Positions 32,486 through 41,817 of a DNA stretch of 64,000 nucleotides are shown one piece after another (the first letter of the stretch is position 1; each line of letters starts with the position of its first letter). This DNA is from Macrococcus bovicus (GTDB taxonomy: Bacteria > Bacillota > Bacilli > Staphylococcales > Staphylococcaceae). The translations under genes and the position numbers were made by a program. The notes under the pieces were generated by a model, which worked only from the letters and a program-made list of their open reading frames with translations, did not search any database and had not been told where the DNA came from. Where the stretch lies: positions 1 through 64,000 of the forward strand of contig NZ_SCWF01000009.1 of assembly GCF_004359575.1 (NCBI RefSeq), read 5' to 3'.

Positions 32486-32902
32486 TTATTTTTGTGCAGG
32501 TCGTTTAACGAGCAGCATACAGATTGTAATAAGCAGAAATGCTGTGCCAGCCAGGAAGGGAATCGTGATGAAACCGCCCCAGTTGATATACTGCGTACTG
32601 CATGGTACACCGCCGACGCACGGTTTCACAGGTGCAAATCCTGGCAACTTCTGTTCCATATAGTGATAGACCGAGAAACAGAAACCGATGATCGAGAAAG
32701 TCAGGACTAAAAACTTCATGTGGTAATCTTCACGCAGTGCCGCAAATCCTAGCACCAGGACCAGGGGATACATCAGTATACGCTGATACCAGCACATCTC
32801 ACAAGGCACGAAATGTCTGATTTCAGAGAAGAACAGGCTGCCGAGCATCGCGACAATAGACACAATCCATGCTGCAAAGAAGAGCAGATTGTTTCTCTGC
32901 AT
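32486..32902 (-). CDS. bdbC: Disulfide bond formation membrane protein (DsbB family, BdbC)
   Basis: 138 residues, four membrane helices. The two functional Cys pairs are present: C34-x2-C37 in FVPCEMCWYQR in the first outer loop, and CVGGVPC in the second. It passes electrons from the thiol oxidase partner to quinone. Its start overlaps the bdbD stop by one base, so the pair is coupled. Confidence 0.9.
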   Translation of the reverse strand: MQRNNLLFFAAWIVSIVAMLGSLFFSEIRHFVPCEMCWYQRILMYPLVLVLGFAALREDYHMKFLVLTFSIIGFCFSVYHYMEQKLPGFAPVKPCVGGVPCSTQYINWGGFITIPFLAGTAFLLITICMLLVKRPAQK

Positions 32903-33564
32903 TATTTTTTCGCCTCATCAATCGCTTTTTTCATCGTTTCCAGTTCAAGTGGGTTGCTGACCATTTTACCGTTGACGAAAATCGTCGGTGTCTGAGTCAC
33001 GCCGTGTTTTCTATACAGATCGATGTCATGTTTCACCGCTGCATTTTCTTTAGATTGCACGACTTTAGCTGTATCTTTAATACCTGCTTTTTCTGCCTGT
33101 TTTTTAATAACGGCATTTGTCAGCCAGCTTTCGCCTTCTGTATGAGTAGTCGGCTGTGCTTCAAATAAACCATTATGGAAATCCCAGAACTGCTCCGGAT
33201 GAGTCTTCCAGACGTATTCAGCAGCACGCGCGCCTTTCAGAGAATCATCCCCGTGGAAAGGTGTATTGATGAAATACATCTTCGCCTCGCCTTTATCAAT
33301 ATAATCTTTAACGATTTCCGGCTGGATTTCTGTATCATAGAATCGGCAAGCCGGACATAAATAATCACCGAACTCCACAATCGTTACAGGCGCTTTCTCA
33401 TCCCCCATCATCGGCTGGCCTTTAACATCTATATCCACTGCTTTTGCAGATGAATCAGTGGTATCTGAACCGCTACCCTGATTGGAAATAACCATCGCAG
33501 CGATCGCACCGATGACAATAACCGCTAAAATCATTGCAAATATCATATTTCCTTTATTCTTCAT
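32902..33564 (-). CDS. bdbD: Extracytoplasmic thiol oxidase (DsbA-like, BdbD)
   Basis: 220 residues. One N-terminal membrane helix (6-27), a Ser/Asp linker, then a thioredoxin fold with active site CPAC in YLCPACRFYD, inserted helices and the cis-Pro loop TQTPTIFV. Oxidises cysteines in exported proteins and is re-oxidised by BdbC. AGGAG precedes the ATG. Staphylococcus aureus has a DsbA lipoprotein but no DsbB; this organism has the full pair. Confidence 0.9.
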   Translation of the reverse strand: MKNKGNMIFAMILAVIVIGAIAAMVISNQGSGSDTTDSSAKAVDIDVKGQPMMGDEKAPVTIVEFGDYLCPACRFYDTEIQPEIVKDYIDKGEAKMYFINTPFHGDDSLKGARAAEYVWKTHPEQFWDFHNGLFEAQPTTHTEGESWLTNAVIKKQAEKAGIKDTAKVVQSKENAAVKHDIDLYRKHGVTQTPTIFVNGKMVSNPLELETMKKAIDEAKK

Positions 33565-33660
33565 GACATACTCCTCAAAATTGATGTAGTTTACAGTATA
33601 AATTTTATACTAAAGAGCATGGTTTAGAAAGTGCGTAAACGTTAAGATTTTGTGACAAAG

Positions 33661-34881
33661 TTATTTGATGGTCAGCGCCTGGCGGAAGTTGTTGACCAGA
33701 CCTTTGCCGTAACTGAAGACACTGCCTTTATAAATACGAGCAGCCAGTAATAAAGACAGCACAATAGTGACAATGGAGATGATAATCCCGGTGATGATCT
33801 CCACATCACCCGTCTGGCTGGATAACGTTCTCAGCAGCATGACCATAGGCGTAAAGAACGGGATATAACTCGTGATCCTGACCAGCATATTGTCAGGTGT
33901 GGTCAGGTTGAAAATCGCGATATAAAAAGCAGCGAGGTTGAGAAAAGTCACCGGCATCACTGCCTGGGCAATATCTTCAACGCGGTTGGTCAGCGCACCG
34001 ATAATTGCGGAGGCACTGACATTCATCAAAAGACCGAGCAGCAGGAAGGTGACAGCATAAATGATGATGCGGACTGTACCTGGGCCGAAACTCAAGTCAA
34101 AGGACTTAAGCACATCTTGCAGATCAAAAAGGTAGAGACAAGCTAAAATGGTCAGGGCAACTGCAAGCATCTGCGTCAATGCAGCTGCAAGGATTGCCAC
34201 TATTTTCGCCATCATATGGTTGACCGGCGAGACACTCGTCACAATCATTTCAATGACGCGTGATGATTTCTCCATCGCAATCTCGGTAGCCATCTGGTTG
34301 GCGTAATTAAGCGAGATCATGAAAATCAGGAAGAGCCCGATATAGACCACAGCTGTATTGATGAATTTCTCGCTCTTATCCACTTCATTCTTCTGCTGGC
34401 TGAGCGATGTCTCGTTAATCTCTGCCGGTGCCGTCAGAGCATTCATTTCAGCAGGGGTCAGGTCCAGCGTCTGAGCTACTCTGCTTGCCTGCAGGCTCGT
34501 CAGAACAGGTTCTATGGATGCTCTATCACCGCCACCCTTTGAATAGAGCGTCGCCGTCAGCTTGCCCTTGGATTCATGAATGTCGATCAGCTGTTTATAA
34601 CGATCCTCTTTTACGCCTTTTTTACCTTCTGCCAAGGTCACTTTCTCAATCTTCCGCTCTTGATCTCCTTGCTTATAGGCTGTCACAAAGGCGTTCTGCA
34701 CATCCTTATCTGCTGATACAGCAGTCACTTCATCTTCACTGTGATCAAAGAAATCAATCACTTTATCTATGTTGCTCAGCCCGATGACAATGAGCATCAA
34801 GATAAGAGTCGTAATGATAAAAGATTTACTGCTCACTTTTTTCAGATAGGTCATTGAAAAAGTAGTCATAAATTTAGTCAT
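33661..34881 (-). CDS. ABC-2 type exporter permease (NatB/YhaP-like)
   Basis: 406 residues from the ATG at 34881 (MTKFMTTFSM), chosen because GGTGGG lies upstream and the longer frame to 35001 runs inside the ATPase gene. One N-terminal membrane helix, a large outside domain (about 50-175) and five C-terminal helices, with EIAMEKSSRVIEMIVTSV, the ABC-2 coupling motif. Eight-base overlap with the ATPase gene. NatB-type exporters move Na+ or peptides; substrate unknown. Confidence 0.85.
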   Translation of the reverse strand: MTKFMTTFSMTYLKKVSSKSFIITTLILMLIVIGLSNIDKVIDFFDHSEDEVTAVSADKDVQNAFVTAYKQGDQERKIEKVTLAEGKKGVKEDRYKQLIDIHESKGKLTATLYSKGGGDRASIEPVLTSLQASRVAQTLDLTPAEMNALTAPAEINETSLSQQKNEVDKSEKFINTAVVYIGLFLIFMISLNYANQMATEIAMEKSSRVIEMIVTSVSPVNHMMAKIVAILAAALTQMLAVALTILACLYLFDLQDVLKSFDLSFGPGTVRIIIYAVTFLLLGLLMNVSASAIIGALTNRVEDIAQAVMPVTFLNLAAFYIAIFNLTTPDNMLVRITSYIPFFTPMVMLLRTLSSQTGDVEIITGIIISIVTIVLSLLLAARIYKGSVFSYGKGLVNNFRQALTIK

Positions 34882-35770
34882 GCTGATGTCCCACCTTTGC
34901 CAGGAATATATCGTTAAGAGACGGTTCTGCCACTTCGAAGCGAGAGACATAGCCAAGACGACTGACCGCTTCAAAGATGACCGGTGCGGCTTTGATATCA
35001 TCGATGGTCAGGTTGACACCCTGTCTACCTGCTTTATAGCCGATGACACCCGGAATCGCCTGCAACGATGAAAAGTCATGTGCACCTCTGATAATGATTT
35101 CTTTACGGCCGAAATCCTGCTTCACCTGCTGAATATTTCCTTCAACCACTGTCTTTCCTCTATCCAGAATACAGACTCTGTCACACATCTCCTCGACGTG
35201 CTCCATGCGATGTGAACTGAAAATGATGGTTGCGCCTTTATCATTGATTTCCTTGACGGCCGATTTCAGCAGTTCAACATTGACTGGATCAAGGCCACTG
35301 AACGGCTCATCTAAAATCAACAGTTCCGGCTGATGGATAATCGCACCGATCAGCTGAATCTTCTGCTGATTGCCTTTAGATAATGCTTCAATCTTCTTCT
35401 CTTTATTTTCCGTCACTTCAAAACGCTTGAGCCAGTAGTCGATTTCGTGCTTAATAGCTGTTTTTTTCATGCCCTTTAAACTCGCCAGATAAGTCAGCTG
35501 CTCAGCTACTTTGAGCTTAGGGTTCAGCCCGCGTTCCTCCGGCAGATAACCGATAGCATCAGTTATGTCATAGGTGATTGGCTGATTCTTGTAAGTAATC
35601 TCGCCGGCATCACGTTCAAGCAGACCAAGAATCATTCTGAATGTCGTTGTCTTCCCTGCACCATTACCGCCTAAGAAACCGAGCATCTCGCCCGCCGGTA
35701 CTTCAAATGACAAATCGTCGACGGCTGTAAATTTACCGAATTGTTTGCTTACATTCTGGATATTTAACAT
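34874..35770 (-). CDS. ABC exporter ATPase (NatA/YhaQ-like)
   Basis: 298 residues. Walker A GGNGAGKTTTFRMI, Q-loop in YLPEERGLNPKL, signature LSKGNQQKIQLI, Walker B LLILDEPFSGLDPVN and H-loop SSHRMEHVEEMC. A C-terminal ~70-residue extension follows as in NatA-type drug and sodium exporters. Works with the overlapping permease. Lies between dnaN and bdbD. Confidence 0.92.
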   Translation of the reverse strand: MLNIQNVSKQFGKFTAVDDLSFEVPAGEMLGFLGGNGAGKTTTFRMILGLLERDAGEITYKNQPITYDITDAIGYLPEERGLNPKLKVAEQLTYLASLKGMKKTAIKHEIDYWLKRFEVTENKEKKIEALSKGNQQKIQLIGAIIHQPELLILDEPFSGLDPVNVELLKSAVKEINDKGATIIFSSHRMEHVEEMCDRVCILDRGKTVVEGNIQQVKQDFGRKEIIIRGAHDFSSLQAIPGVIGYKAGRQGVNLTIDDIKAAPVIFEAVSRLGYVSRFEVAEPSLNDIFLAKVGHQHD

Positions 35771-35799
35771 AAAAATCCACCCCTTCCAGTTTATATTAA

Positions 35800-35833
35800 C
35801 AAAAAAAGACCTATGCTGGGTAGCATAGGTTAA
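35800..35833 (-). terminator. Terminator after dnaN
   Basis: ACCTATGCT and AGCATAGGT pair across a short loop with seven T following on the minus strand, three bases after the dnaN stop. Confidence 0.85.
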
Positions 35834-35836
35834 TCA

Positions 35837-36970
35837 TTAATAAGTTCTGATCGGCAGAATAAGTTGAACGACATTATCATCATCCTGCGGTTTCAGGATG
35901 AAAGGACGCATGGTACCGAAAAACTCAACATTTACATCACTGTTATCAATCGCCTTCAGCGCATCCATCATGTATTTAGAGTTGAAAGAAATCTTAAGTT
36001 CCTGACCTTCGAATTTAGAAGTCTTCACGTCTTCTTTCACTGTTCCGATTTCAGGAGAAGTAGAAGAGAGTTCCACGTGCTCGCTTGCTGTTGAGAGTTT
36101 GATGACATTGTTGCCACCTTCACGCGCTAAGAGCGATGCACGGTCGATAGCATGGAAGAACTCAGTGTTGCTGATAGTGAGTGAAGTCTCATAGCTTTCA
36201 GGGAACAGACGGCTTGTGTCCGGATAATTGCCTTCTAATAGACGAGAAATAAAGTGTACATGACCGACTTTGAAGAGCACTTGGTTAGCAGCAAAGAAGA
36301 CATCTACTGATTCATCTTCATCGCTGATAATCTTGTTGAGCTCATTTAACGCCTTACCTGGAATGATGACATTGATATTTTCGATCGTATTGTTTTCAAG
36401 CGGGAGACGGCGCAGCGCCAGTCGATGTGAATCTGTTGCAGTACAGCTGAGAATGTTCTCTTGAATCACCCAGTTAACACCTGTCAGTACAGGACGTGTT
36501 TCTGAGGTGGACACCGCAAAGTTAGTTTGTCGAATCATATTTTTAAGCACTTTAACCGGTAACGTAATCACACTGTCTTCAGAGACTTGCGGTAACAATG
36601 GGTATTGATCCGGATCTAATCCTGAAACATTGAACTCCGACTGTCCAGAAGTGATTTTAGCCTGGAATTGTGCGTTTGTATCAATCGTGACATCTGTCGC
36701 TGGTAGTTTTTTGATGATATCAACAAAGAAACGGCCTGGCAGTACGATAGAGCCTTTATCCTGAATCGTCACAATCTGCTCATGGTTCAGTTCAGCTGGA
36801 ATCGTGATTTCAATAGAGACTTCTGAATCAGAACCCGTTAAGACCAGTCCATTATCAGTCGCATCAATTTTGATTCCTGTCAGGATGGGTAACGTAGTTC
36901 GGGGTGAGATGGCTTTTAATGTGTCATTTAATTGATTGATGAAATAGTCTCTCTGGATTGTAAATTTCAT
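35837..36970 (-). CDS. dnaN: DNA polymerase III beta subunit (sliding clamp)
   Basis: 377 residues, three-domain clamp. Shows the N-terminal MKFTIQRDYFINQLNDTLKA, mid-domain TGVNWVIQENILSCTATDSHRLALR and the C-terminal IRTY end at the client-binding pocket. Dimerises around DNA and tethers polymerase. Follows dnaA across a 173-bp gap that carries the unwinding element. Confidence 0.97.
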   Translation of the reverse strand: MKFTIQRDYFINQLNDTLKAISPRTTLPILTGIKIDATDNGLVLTGSDSEVSIEITIPAELNHEQIVTIQDKGSIVLPGRFFVDIIKKLPATDVTIDTNAQFQAKITSGQSEFNVSGLDPDQYPLLPQVSEDSVITLPVKVLKNMIRQTNFAVSTSETRPVLTGVNWVIQENILSCTATDSHRLALRRLPLENNTIENINVIIPGKALNELNKIISDEDESVDVFFAANQVLFKVGHVHFISRLLEGNYPDTSRLFPESYETSLTISNTEFFHAIDRASLLAREGGNNVIKLSTASEHVELSSTSPEIGTVKEDVKTSKFEGQELKISFNSKYMMDALKAIDNSDVNVEFFGTMRPFILKPQDDDNVVQLILPIRTY

Positions 36971-36984
36971 ATCGTTACTCCTTA

Positions 36985-37142
36985 TCGTCGTTATATATAT
37001 ATTTTATATCTTTTAAAATCGTAATAATAGTAATAGGGGGTGTGAATAGGTGGATAAGTGCGCAGTTCCTTACAGCCTGAAGATATCCACATGTGTATAA
37101 CGTGTGCGTAAGGTTGTCTCGCTTATTCACTGTTATCCACAG
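36985..37142. promoter_or_regulatory. oriC: oriC unwinding region between dnaA and dnaN (DnaA-trio element)
   Basis: Order on the plus strand: AT-rich TATATATATATTTTATATC (36993-37012), three-base steps TAATAATAGTAATAG (37022-37036 approx), a G-run, then TGTGAATAG and GGTGGATAA (37049-37057) DnaA boxes, and farther TGTGTATAA and a perfect TTATCCACA at 37133-37141. This is the arrangement of the Bacillus basal unwinding system, where DnaA moves from boxes along trios to open the strands. Confidence 0.8.
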
Positions 37143-37143
37143 G

Positions 37144-38475
37144 TTAACCGAGAATCTCCTGTTCCAGATTTTTGATTTCCTTTGCTAGTTTTTCATCATT
37201 TTCAATCTGGTTTTTAATTTTTTCATGCGCATGGATGACCGTTGTATGGTCGCGACCCCCGAATTCTTCCCCGATTTTAGGTAAGGAATAATCCGTCAGT
37301 TCACGTGCAAGGTACATCGCTATCTGACGCGGGAAAGCGATGGATTTTGTGCGTTTTTTAGCGGTGAAGTCTTCAAGTCTGACGTTGTAGTAAGCACCGA
37401 CAATGGTCTGGATGTCCTGTATGCTGATTTTCTTAGGTTTGCTGGTCGCGATGATATCTTTCAGTGCTTCCGCTACAAGATCAGGGGTCAGTTCGCGTTT
37501 GACCAGTTTGGAATAAGCGCTGACACGTGTGAGTGCGCCTTCAAGTTCTCTGATATTGGAATGAATCTGGCTTGCGATATAGAGCATCGCTTCATTAGGG
37601 ATTTCAATGTTTTCTTCTTCTGATTTCTTCCGTAAAATCGCGATACGTGTCTCGAGGTCAGGCGGGGTAACGTCTGTGATCAATCCCCATTCAAAACGGG
37701 AGCGCAGACGATCTTCTAATGTCGGGATTTCTTTAGGTGCCCGGTCGCTCGATATGACAATCTGTTTATGATTCTGATGCAGCTCGTTGAAAGTATGGAA
37801 GAACTCTTCCTGAGTGGATTCTTTACCTGCAAGGAACTGGATATCATCGATAAGCAGGACATCGACATTCCGGTACTTGGAACGAAATTCCTCTGTTTTA
37901 TTGTCCTTGATGGAGTTGATGAACTCATTGGTGAACTTCTCGCTTGAAGTATAGACGACCTGTGCGTTGTCCTTATGTTCCATGACATAATGGCCGATAG
38001 CATGCATGAGATGGGTCTTCCCTAAACCGACGCCCCCGTAGATGAATAACGGGTTATAAGCTTTGGCAGGGGCCTCAGCAACTGCCAGGGAGGCAGCGTG
38101 GCTGAAGCGGTTACCGCTGCCGATGACAAACGTATCAAATGTATTGTCAACGTTCAGCTGGTTAGGAAGCACTTCACTTTCTGTCTGTTTGATAGGTTCG
38201 GGTTCAGGATCTGTCAGTTCTTCTGTATCGCCATTAGAGATTATCTTGACAGTCAATGTTTCCCCGATGGTTTCATGAATAGTCTCCTGTATGACCGGCA
38301 CATAGTTTTTGATGAGCCAGTCTGCGTTAAAGGCAGTGGGTGCTTCAATAACGATATGATGATTATTGAGCGTCTTGATTTTTGTATTGACGAACCATGT
38401 CTGATAACTAGGGGCAGAGAGTTTTTTTTCTAGATTTTGCAGGACTGACGACCAAATTGTATCAATACCACTCAT
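37144..38475 (-). CDS. dnaA: Chromosomal replication initiator protein DnaA
   Basis: 443 residues. Domain I (1-80), linker (about 80-105, rich in Glu/Pro), AAA+ domain with Walker [14 protein letters not shown], Walker [14 protein letters not shown] and the arginine-finger region, and domain IV with [11 protein letters not shown] that reads DnaA boxes. Ribosome binding site AAGAGGT. Flanked on both sides by DnaA boxes, so it is placed inside its own origin. Confidence 0.98.
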   Translation of the reverse strand: MSGIDTIWSSVLQNLEKKLSAPSYQTWFVNTKIKTLNNHHIVIEAPTAFNADWLIKNYVPVIQETIHETIGETLTVKIISNGDTEELTDPEPEPIKQTESEVLPNQLNVDNTFDTFVIGSGNRFSHAASLAVAEAPAKAYNPLFIYGGVGLGKTHLMHAIGHYVMEHKDNAQVVYTSSEKFTNEFINSIKDNKTEEFRSKYRNVDVLLIDDIQFLAGKESTQEEFFHTFNELHQNHKQIVISSDRAPKEIPTLEDRLRSRFEWGLITDVTPPDLETRIAILRKKSEEENIEIPNEAMLYIASQIHSNIRELEGALTRVSAYSKLVKRELTPDLVAEALKDIIATSKPKKISIQDIQTIVGAYYNVRLEDFTAKKRTKSIAFPRQIAMYLARELTDYSLPKIGEEFGGRDHTTVIHAHEKIKNQIENDEKLAKEIKNLEQEILG

Positions 38476-38944
38476 AGCGGACCTCTTTCTTTAAAAATTT
38501 TATTTGGGTTATTCACAATATCAAAAGCTGTGTATAATGTTAAAAACAGCTTATGGATAACTATCCACAAATCATCCACAATTTGTGGATAACATTGGGT
38601 GAGTGAGGACTTCTCCACAAGAAATATAAACAAAATGATAGCAAATAAAGTGAGCAATATCAATAGCTAAGTGAAGTTATCCACATACCAGGGCTTGTAC
38701 ACACCATAAGTTATCCAGATATGTGGATTTGGGGATGAGTCATTTTTAGATTGTGAATAAAAAGAGAGAGAAAATATTTTATCCACAATAACAAAACACA
38801 AAGCTGTGAATAAGTGGATAACTTTGACGGGCACAAATTTCAAGTTAAACTTGCAGATTTTTGTGTAATTTGCTATACTTCAGTAGTTACTGTCAATCAC
38901 ATACACGTGAAAATAGAGGAATAAGCAAATAGGAGGTGTCCTAA
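38476..38944. promoter_or_regulatory. oriC: oriC DnaA-box cluster between dnaA and rpmH (469 bp without a protein gene)
   Basis: Perfect boxes: TGTGGATAA 38584-38592, TTATCCACA 38677-38685 and 38779-38787. One-mismatch boxes: 38552-38560, 38561-38569, 38572-38580, 38611-38619, 38711-38719, 38752-38760, 38805-38813, 38813-38821. Both orientations occur. With the dnaA-dnaN unwinding region this makes a split origin. The dnaA promoter must also lie here, so DnaA probably represses itself. Confidence 0.93.
38851..38879 (+). promoter_or_regulatory. Promoter of rpmH-rnpA
   Basis: TTGCAG (38851-38856) and TATACT (38874-38879), spacer 17 bp. The palindrome CAAGTT-A-AACTTG at 38841-38853 overlaps the -35 box. 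Confidence 0.75.
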
Positions 38945-39082
38945 GTGGTAAAACGTACTTATCAACCAAATAAACGTAAACATAGTAAAGTTCACGGTTT
39001 CCGTGCACGTATGAGCACTAAAAACGGCCGTAAAGTTCTTGCTCGTCGTCGTCGTAAAGGCAGAAAAGTATTATCAGCTTAA
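38945..39082 (+). CDS. rpmH: 50S ribosomal protein L34
   Basis: 45 residues, GTG start at 38945 preceded by AGGAGGTG. Highly basic and matches L34 throughout: [18 protein letters not shown], then [19 protein letters not shown] and LSA at the end. First gene of the right arm; a terminator separates it from rnpA, yet the two are usually cotranscribed with attenuation at this point. Confidence 0.98.
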   Translation: MVKRTYQPNKRKHSKVHGFRARMSTKNGRKVLARRRRKGRKVLSA

Positions 39083-39109
39083 GATCACTCTTGCAGTGGT
39101 CTTTTTTTT
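39083..39109 (+). terminator. Terminator (attenuator) between rpmH and rnpA
   Basis: GATCACT and AGTGGTC arms with a T8 run. No obvious new promoter follows before rnpA, so partial readthrough would supply rnpA. Confidence 0.8.
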
Positions 39110-39164
39110 GTTTAAATACGTATAGCCATTTAGTATAATTGGATAAAACATGCGGCAGAATTGA

Positions 39165-39521
39165 GTGAAAACGTTGGAAAAAAGTTATCGTATAAAAAAG
39201 AATGAAGATTTTCAGAGCGTCTATAAGAAAGGAAAATCTGTCGCGAACCGGCAGTTCGTCATTTATCGATATGATCGACAGGAAGCGGAGCACTTCAGAC
39301 TCGGCATCTCTGTGTCAAAAAAACTGGGTAATGCAGTCGTTCGCAATCGTATTAAAAGAACCATACGAGAAAGCTTCACGCGTCATAAAGAAGATATCAT
39401 TGCTGCTGACTTTATCGTTGTAGCGAGAAAACCTGCCGCTGATATGTCAGTAGAAGAAGTCAATAAAAGCCTTGAACATGTCATGAAGATAGCCAAAGGA
39501 TTTAATAAACGTATTAAATAG
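39165..39521 (+). CDS. rnpA: Ribonuclease P protein component
   Basis: 118 residues from a GTG at 39165; a TTG nine bases later is an alternative. Contains the RNase P protein signature RNRIKRTIRESF and the N-terminal KKNEDFQSVYKKGKS, with very basic character. Supports the catalytic RNA in removing tRNA 5' leaders. The end overlaps nothing; jag starts 11 bases later. Confidence 0.95.
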   Translation: MKTLEKSYRIKKNEDFQSVYKKGKSVANRQFVIYRYDRQEAEHFRLGISVSKKLGNAVVRNRIKRTIRESFTRHKEDIIAADFIVVARKPAADMSVEEVNKSLEHVMKIAKGFNKRIK

Positions 39522-39532
39522 GAGGCGCTGAA

Positions 39533-40306
39533 ATGCAGGAGACTTTTACAGGGACAACCGTAGAAGAAGCGATACAGAACGGATTAAGCAGCTTAAATGT
39601 CAGTGAACAGCAGGTGAAAATCGAAATAGAAGACCCGGGGAAAAAAGGATTGTTCGGTGTAGGGAGACGTGCGGCGGTGGTCAGTCTGACCATCATCGAT
39701 CCTGAACTCAAGCGGTATACACCGGCAGAACTTAAAAGTAATGCCCAGGTAAGCGAGGACGAAGAACCCGTCATTATTTCAGAGCCGCAAAGTCAAGCAA
39801 CAGTGAATGAGGCAGCAGAGCGAAATGCCGAAGAGAGTCAAAAACCGAAAAAAGATTTGACTGCATCTGCCGGGCAGACACTTCAATATCTTCTGCAGAT
39901 TTTAAAGCGTATGAACATTGAGGCGACCGGTACTGTTACGACGAAAAGTAACGAAGTCGGCATCAATCTGGAATCAGCTGATGCCGCACGTATCATCGGT
40001 AAAAGAGGCCATACTTTGAACGCACTGCAGACCGTTGCTCAGACGTATATCCAGCAGAGCCATAAAGGCTATGTCACAGTGATGATTGATATTGAAAACT
40101 ACCGCGAAAAACGTAGAGAGACGCTTGAAAATCTGGCACTTAATATGGCTCAGAAGGCACTGAGGAGCCACGAACCTGTCAAGTTTGAGCCTATGCCTAA
40201 TTACGAGAGAAAAATTATTCACCAAGTACTGGTGAAAATGAAAAATATCGAAACATATTCAGAAGGCCGTGAACCTCATCGATATCTAGTCATTAAATCA
40301 AAATAG
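39533..40306 (+). CDS. jag: RNA-binding protein Jag (KhpB)
   Basis: 257 residues: Jag_N domain (1-50, EAIQNGLSSLNVSEQQVKIE), acidic linker, KH domain with GKRGHTLNALQ loop, and R3H domain (NYREKRRETLENLALNMA, then SEGREPHRYLVI). Partners KhpA as an RNA chaperone tied to cell elongation. A perfect AGGAGG precedes it. yidC/spoIIIJ, which sits between rnpA and jag in Bacillus, is missing here, as in staphylococci. Confidence 0.93.
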   Translation: MQETFTGTTVEEAIQNGLSSLNVSEQQVKIEIEDPGKKGLFGVGRRAAVVSLTIIDPELKRYTPAELKSNAQVSEDEEPVIISEPQSQATVNEAAERNAEESQKPKKDLTASAGQTLQYLLQILKRMNIEATGTVTTKSNEVGINLESADAARIIGKRGHTLNALQTVAQTYIQQSHKGYVTVMIDIENYREKRRETLENLALNMAQKALRSHEPVKFEPMPNYERKIIHQVLVKMKNIETYSEGREPHRYLVIKSK

Positions 40307-40308
40307 AA

Positions 40309-40350
40309 AAGATTAACTCTAAAAACTTTAGTTTTTAGAGTTAATCTGTT
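40309..40350 (+). terminator. Terminator after jag
   Basis: Eighteen-base perfect arms (40310-40327 and 40330-40347) with a two-base loop; an unusually long, AT-rich hairpin just after the jag stop. Confidence 0.75.
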
Positions 40351-40424
40351 TATTCAGAGCATATAGATTTGTTTTTTAGGTGTTTCATTTTACAATCAAC
40401 GAATGAATCAATGGAGGAGATATT

Positions 40425-41804
40425 ATGGAACTTGAAACTATTTCAAGCATATCCACCCCTATGGGTGAGGGGGCGATTGCCATCGTCAGATTATCCGGAC
40501 ACGATGCAATCGAAATTGCTGATCGTCTCTATAAAGGAAAGAAGTCCTTACTTGAAGTGGAGAGCCATACCATCAATTACGGTCACATTATTGATCCGGA
40601 GACAGCAGAGACCGTAGAGGAAGTGATGGTGGCTGTCATGCGTGCGCCGCGTACTTATACACGTGAAAACATTGTAGAGATCAATTGTCACGGCGGTATC
40701 ATGACAGTGAACCGTATTTTAGAGCTGACGTTGACACACGGTGCGCGTCTCGCAGAACCGGGCGAGTTTACGAAACGGGCTTTTCTGAATGGACGAATCG
40801 ATCTGTCTCAGGCAGAAGGAATCATGGATTTCATCCGTTCGAAGACTGACCGGGCCAGCAAAGTCGCCATGAATCAGATTGAAGGACGCCTAAGCACGAT
40901 GATTAAAGGACTCCGCCAGTCTATTCTCGAGATTCTGGCACAAGTGGAAGTGAATATCGATTATCCAGAATATGACGATGTTGAGGAAGCAACGACGCAG
41001 TTTCTGCTGACTGAAGCCCGCAGGATTGAGCAGTCTATCGATGCGCTGCTGACAACAGGTGCCCAAGGTAAGATTCTGCGTGAAGGTTTATCAACGGTGA
41101 TTGTCGGTAAGCCGAATGTCGGAAAAAGTTCAATGTTGAACACACTGATCCAGGATAATAAAGCCATTGTCACAGAGATAGCGGGGACAACACGTGATGT
41201 ATTGGAAGAATACGTCAATGTCAGAGGTGTGCCGCTGCGTTTAGTGGATACAGCGGGTATTCGTGAAACGGAGGATATCGTAGAGAAAATAGGGGTTGAA
41301 CGCAGTCGCGAAGCACTGAGTAAAGCAGACCTCATTCTCTATGTACTGAACTATAATGAAGCATTGACAGACAGCGACTATCAGCTTGCTGAAGCCATTA
41401 AACATGAAGATGTTATCGTCATCATCAATAAAACCGATCTGGAGCAGAAACTGGATATTGCTGAAGTGAAGAAGATGATGGGTGAAGTGCCGATTGTCGA
41501 GACTTCGATGCTTTCTCAAGCAGGGATCGATCAGCTTGAAGAACAAATTGCGAAGCTATTCTTTGAAGGAGCGGTGCAGCAGCAAGATATGACTTACGTC
41601 TCAAACGCCCGTCATATCAGTCTTTTAAAATCAGCGAAGGCAGCTATCAATGACGCGATGAATGCAGCTGAAATGGGTGTCCCTATCGATATAGTACAGA
41701 TCGATCTCATCAGAACGTGGGAGCTACTTGGAGAAGTGATTGGTGAAGAAGTGTCGGACAGTCTGATTGATCAGTTATTCAGTCAGTTCTGTCTCGGTAA
41801 ATAA
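40425..41804 (+). CDS. mnmE: tRNA modification GTPase MnmE
   Basis: 459 residues. N-terminal folate-binding domain, helical domain and inserted G domain with [11 protein letters not shown] (P loop), DTAGIRET and NKTD, ending in CLGK with the catalytic cysteine. With MnmG it adds a carboxymethylaminomethyl group to U34 of tRNAs. GGAGGAG precedes the ATG. Confidence 0.97.
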   Translation: MELETISSISTPMGEGAIAIVRLSGHDAIEIADRLYKGKKSLLEVESHTINYGHIIDPETAETVEEVMVAVMRAPRTYTRENIVEINCHGGIMTVNRILELTLTHGARLAEPGEFTKRAFLNGRIDLSQAEGIMDFIRSKTDRASKVAMNQIEGRLSTMIKGLRQSILEILAQVEVNIDYPEYDDVEEATTQFLLTEARRIEQSIDALLTTGAQGKILREGLSTVIVGKPNVGKSSMLNTLIQDNKAIVTEIAGTTRDVLEEYVNVRGVPLRLVDTAGIRETEDIVEKIGVERSREALSKADLILYVLNYNEALTDSDYQLAEAIKHEDVIVIINKTDLEQKLDIAEVKKMMGEVPIVETSMLSQAGIDQLEEQIAKLFFEGAVQQQDMTYVSNARHISLLKSAKAAINDAMNAAEMGVPIDIVQIDLIRTWELLGEVIGEEVSDSLIDQLFSQFCLGK

Positions 41805-41817
41805 GGAGGAAACAAAC

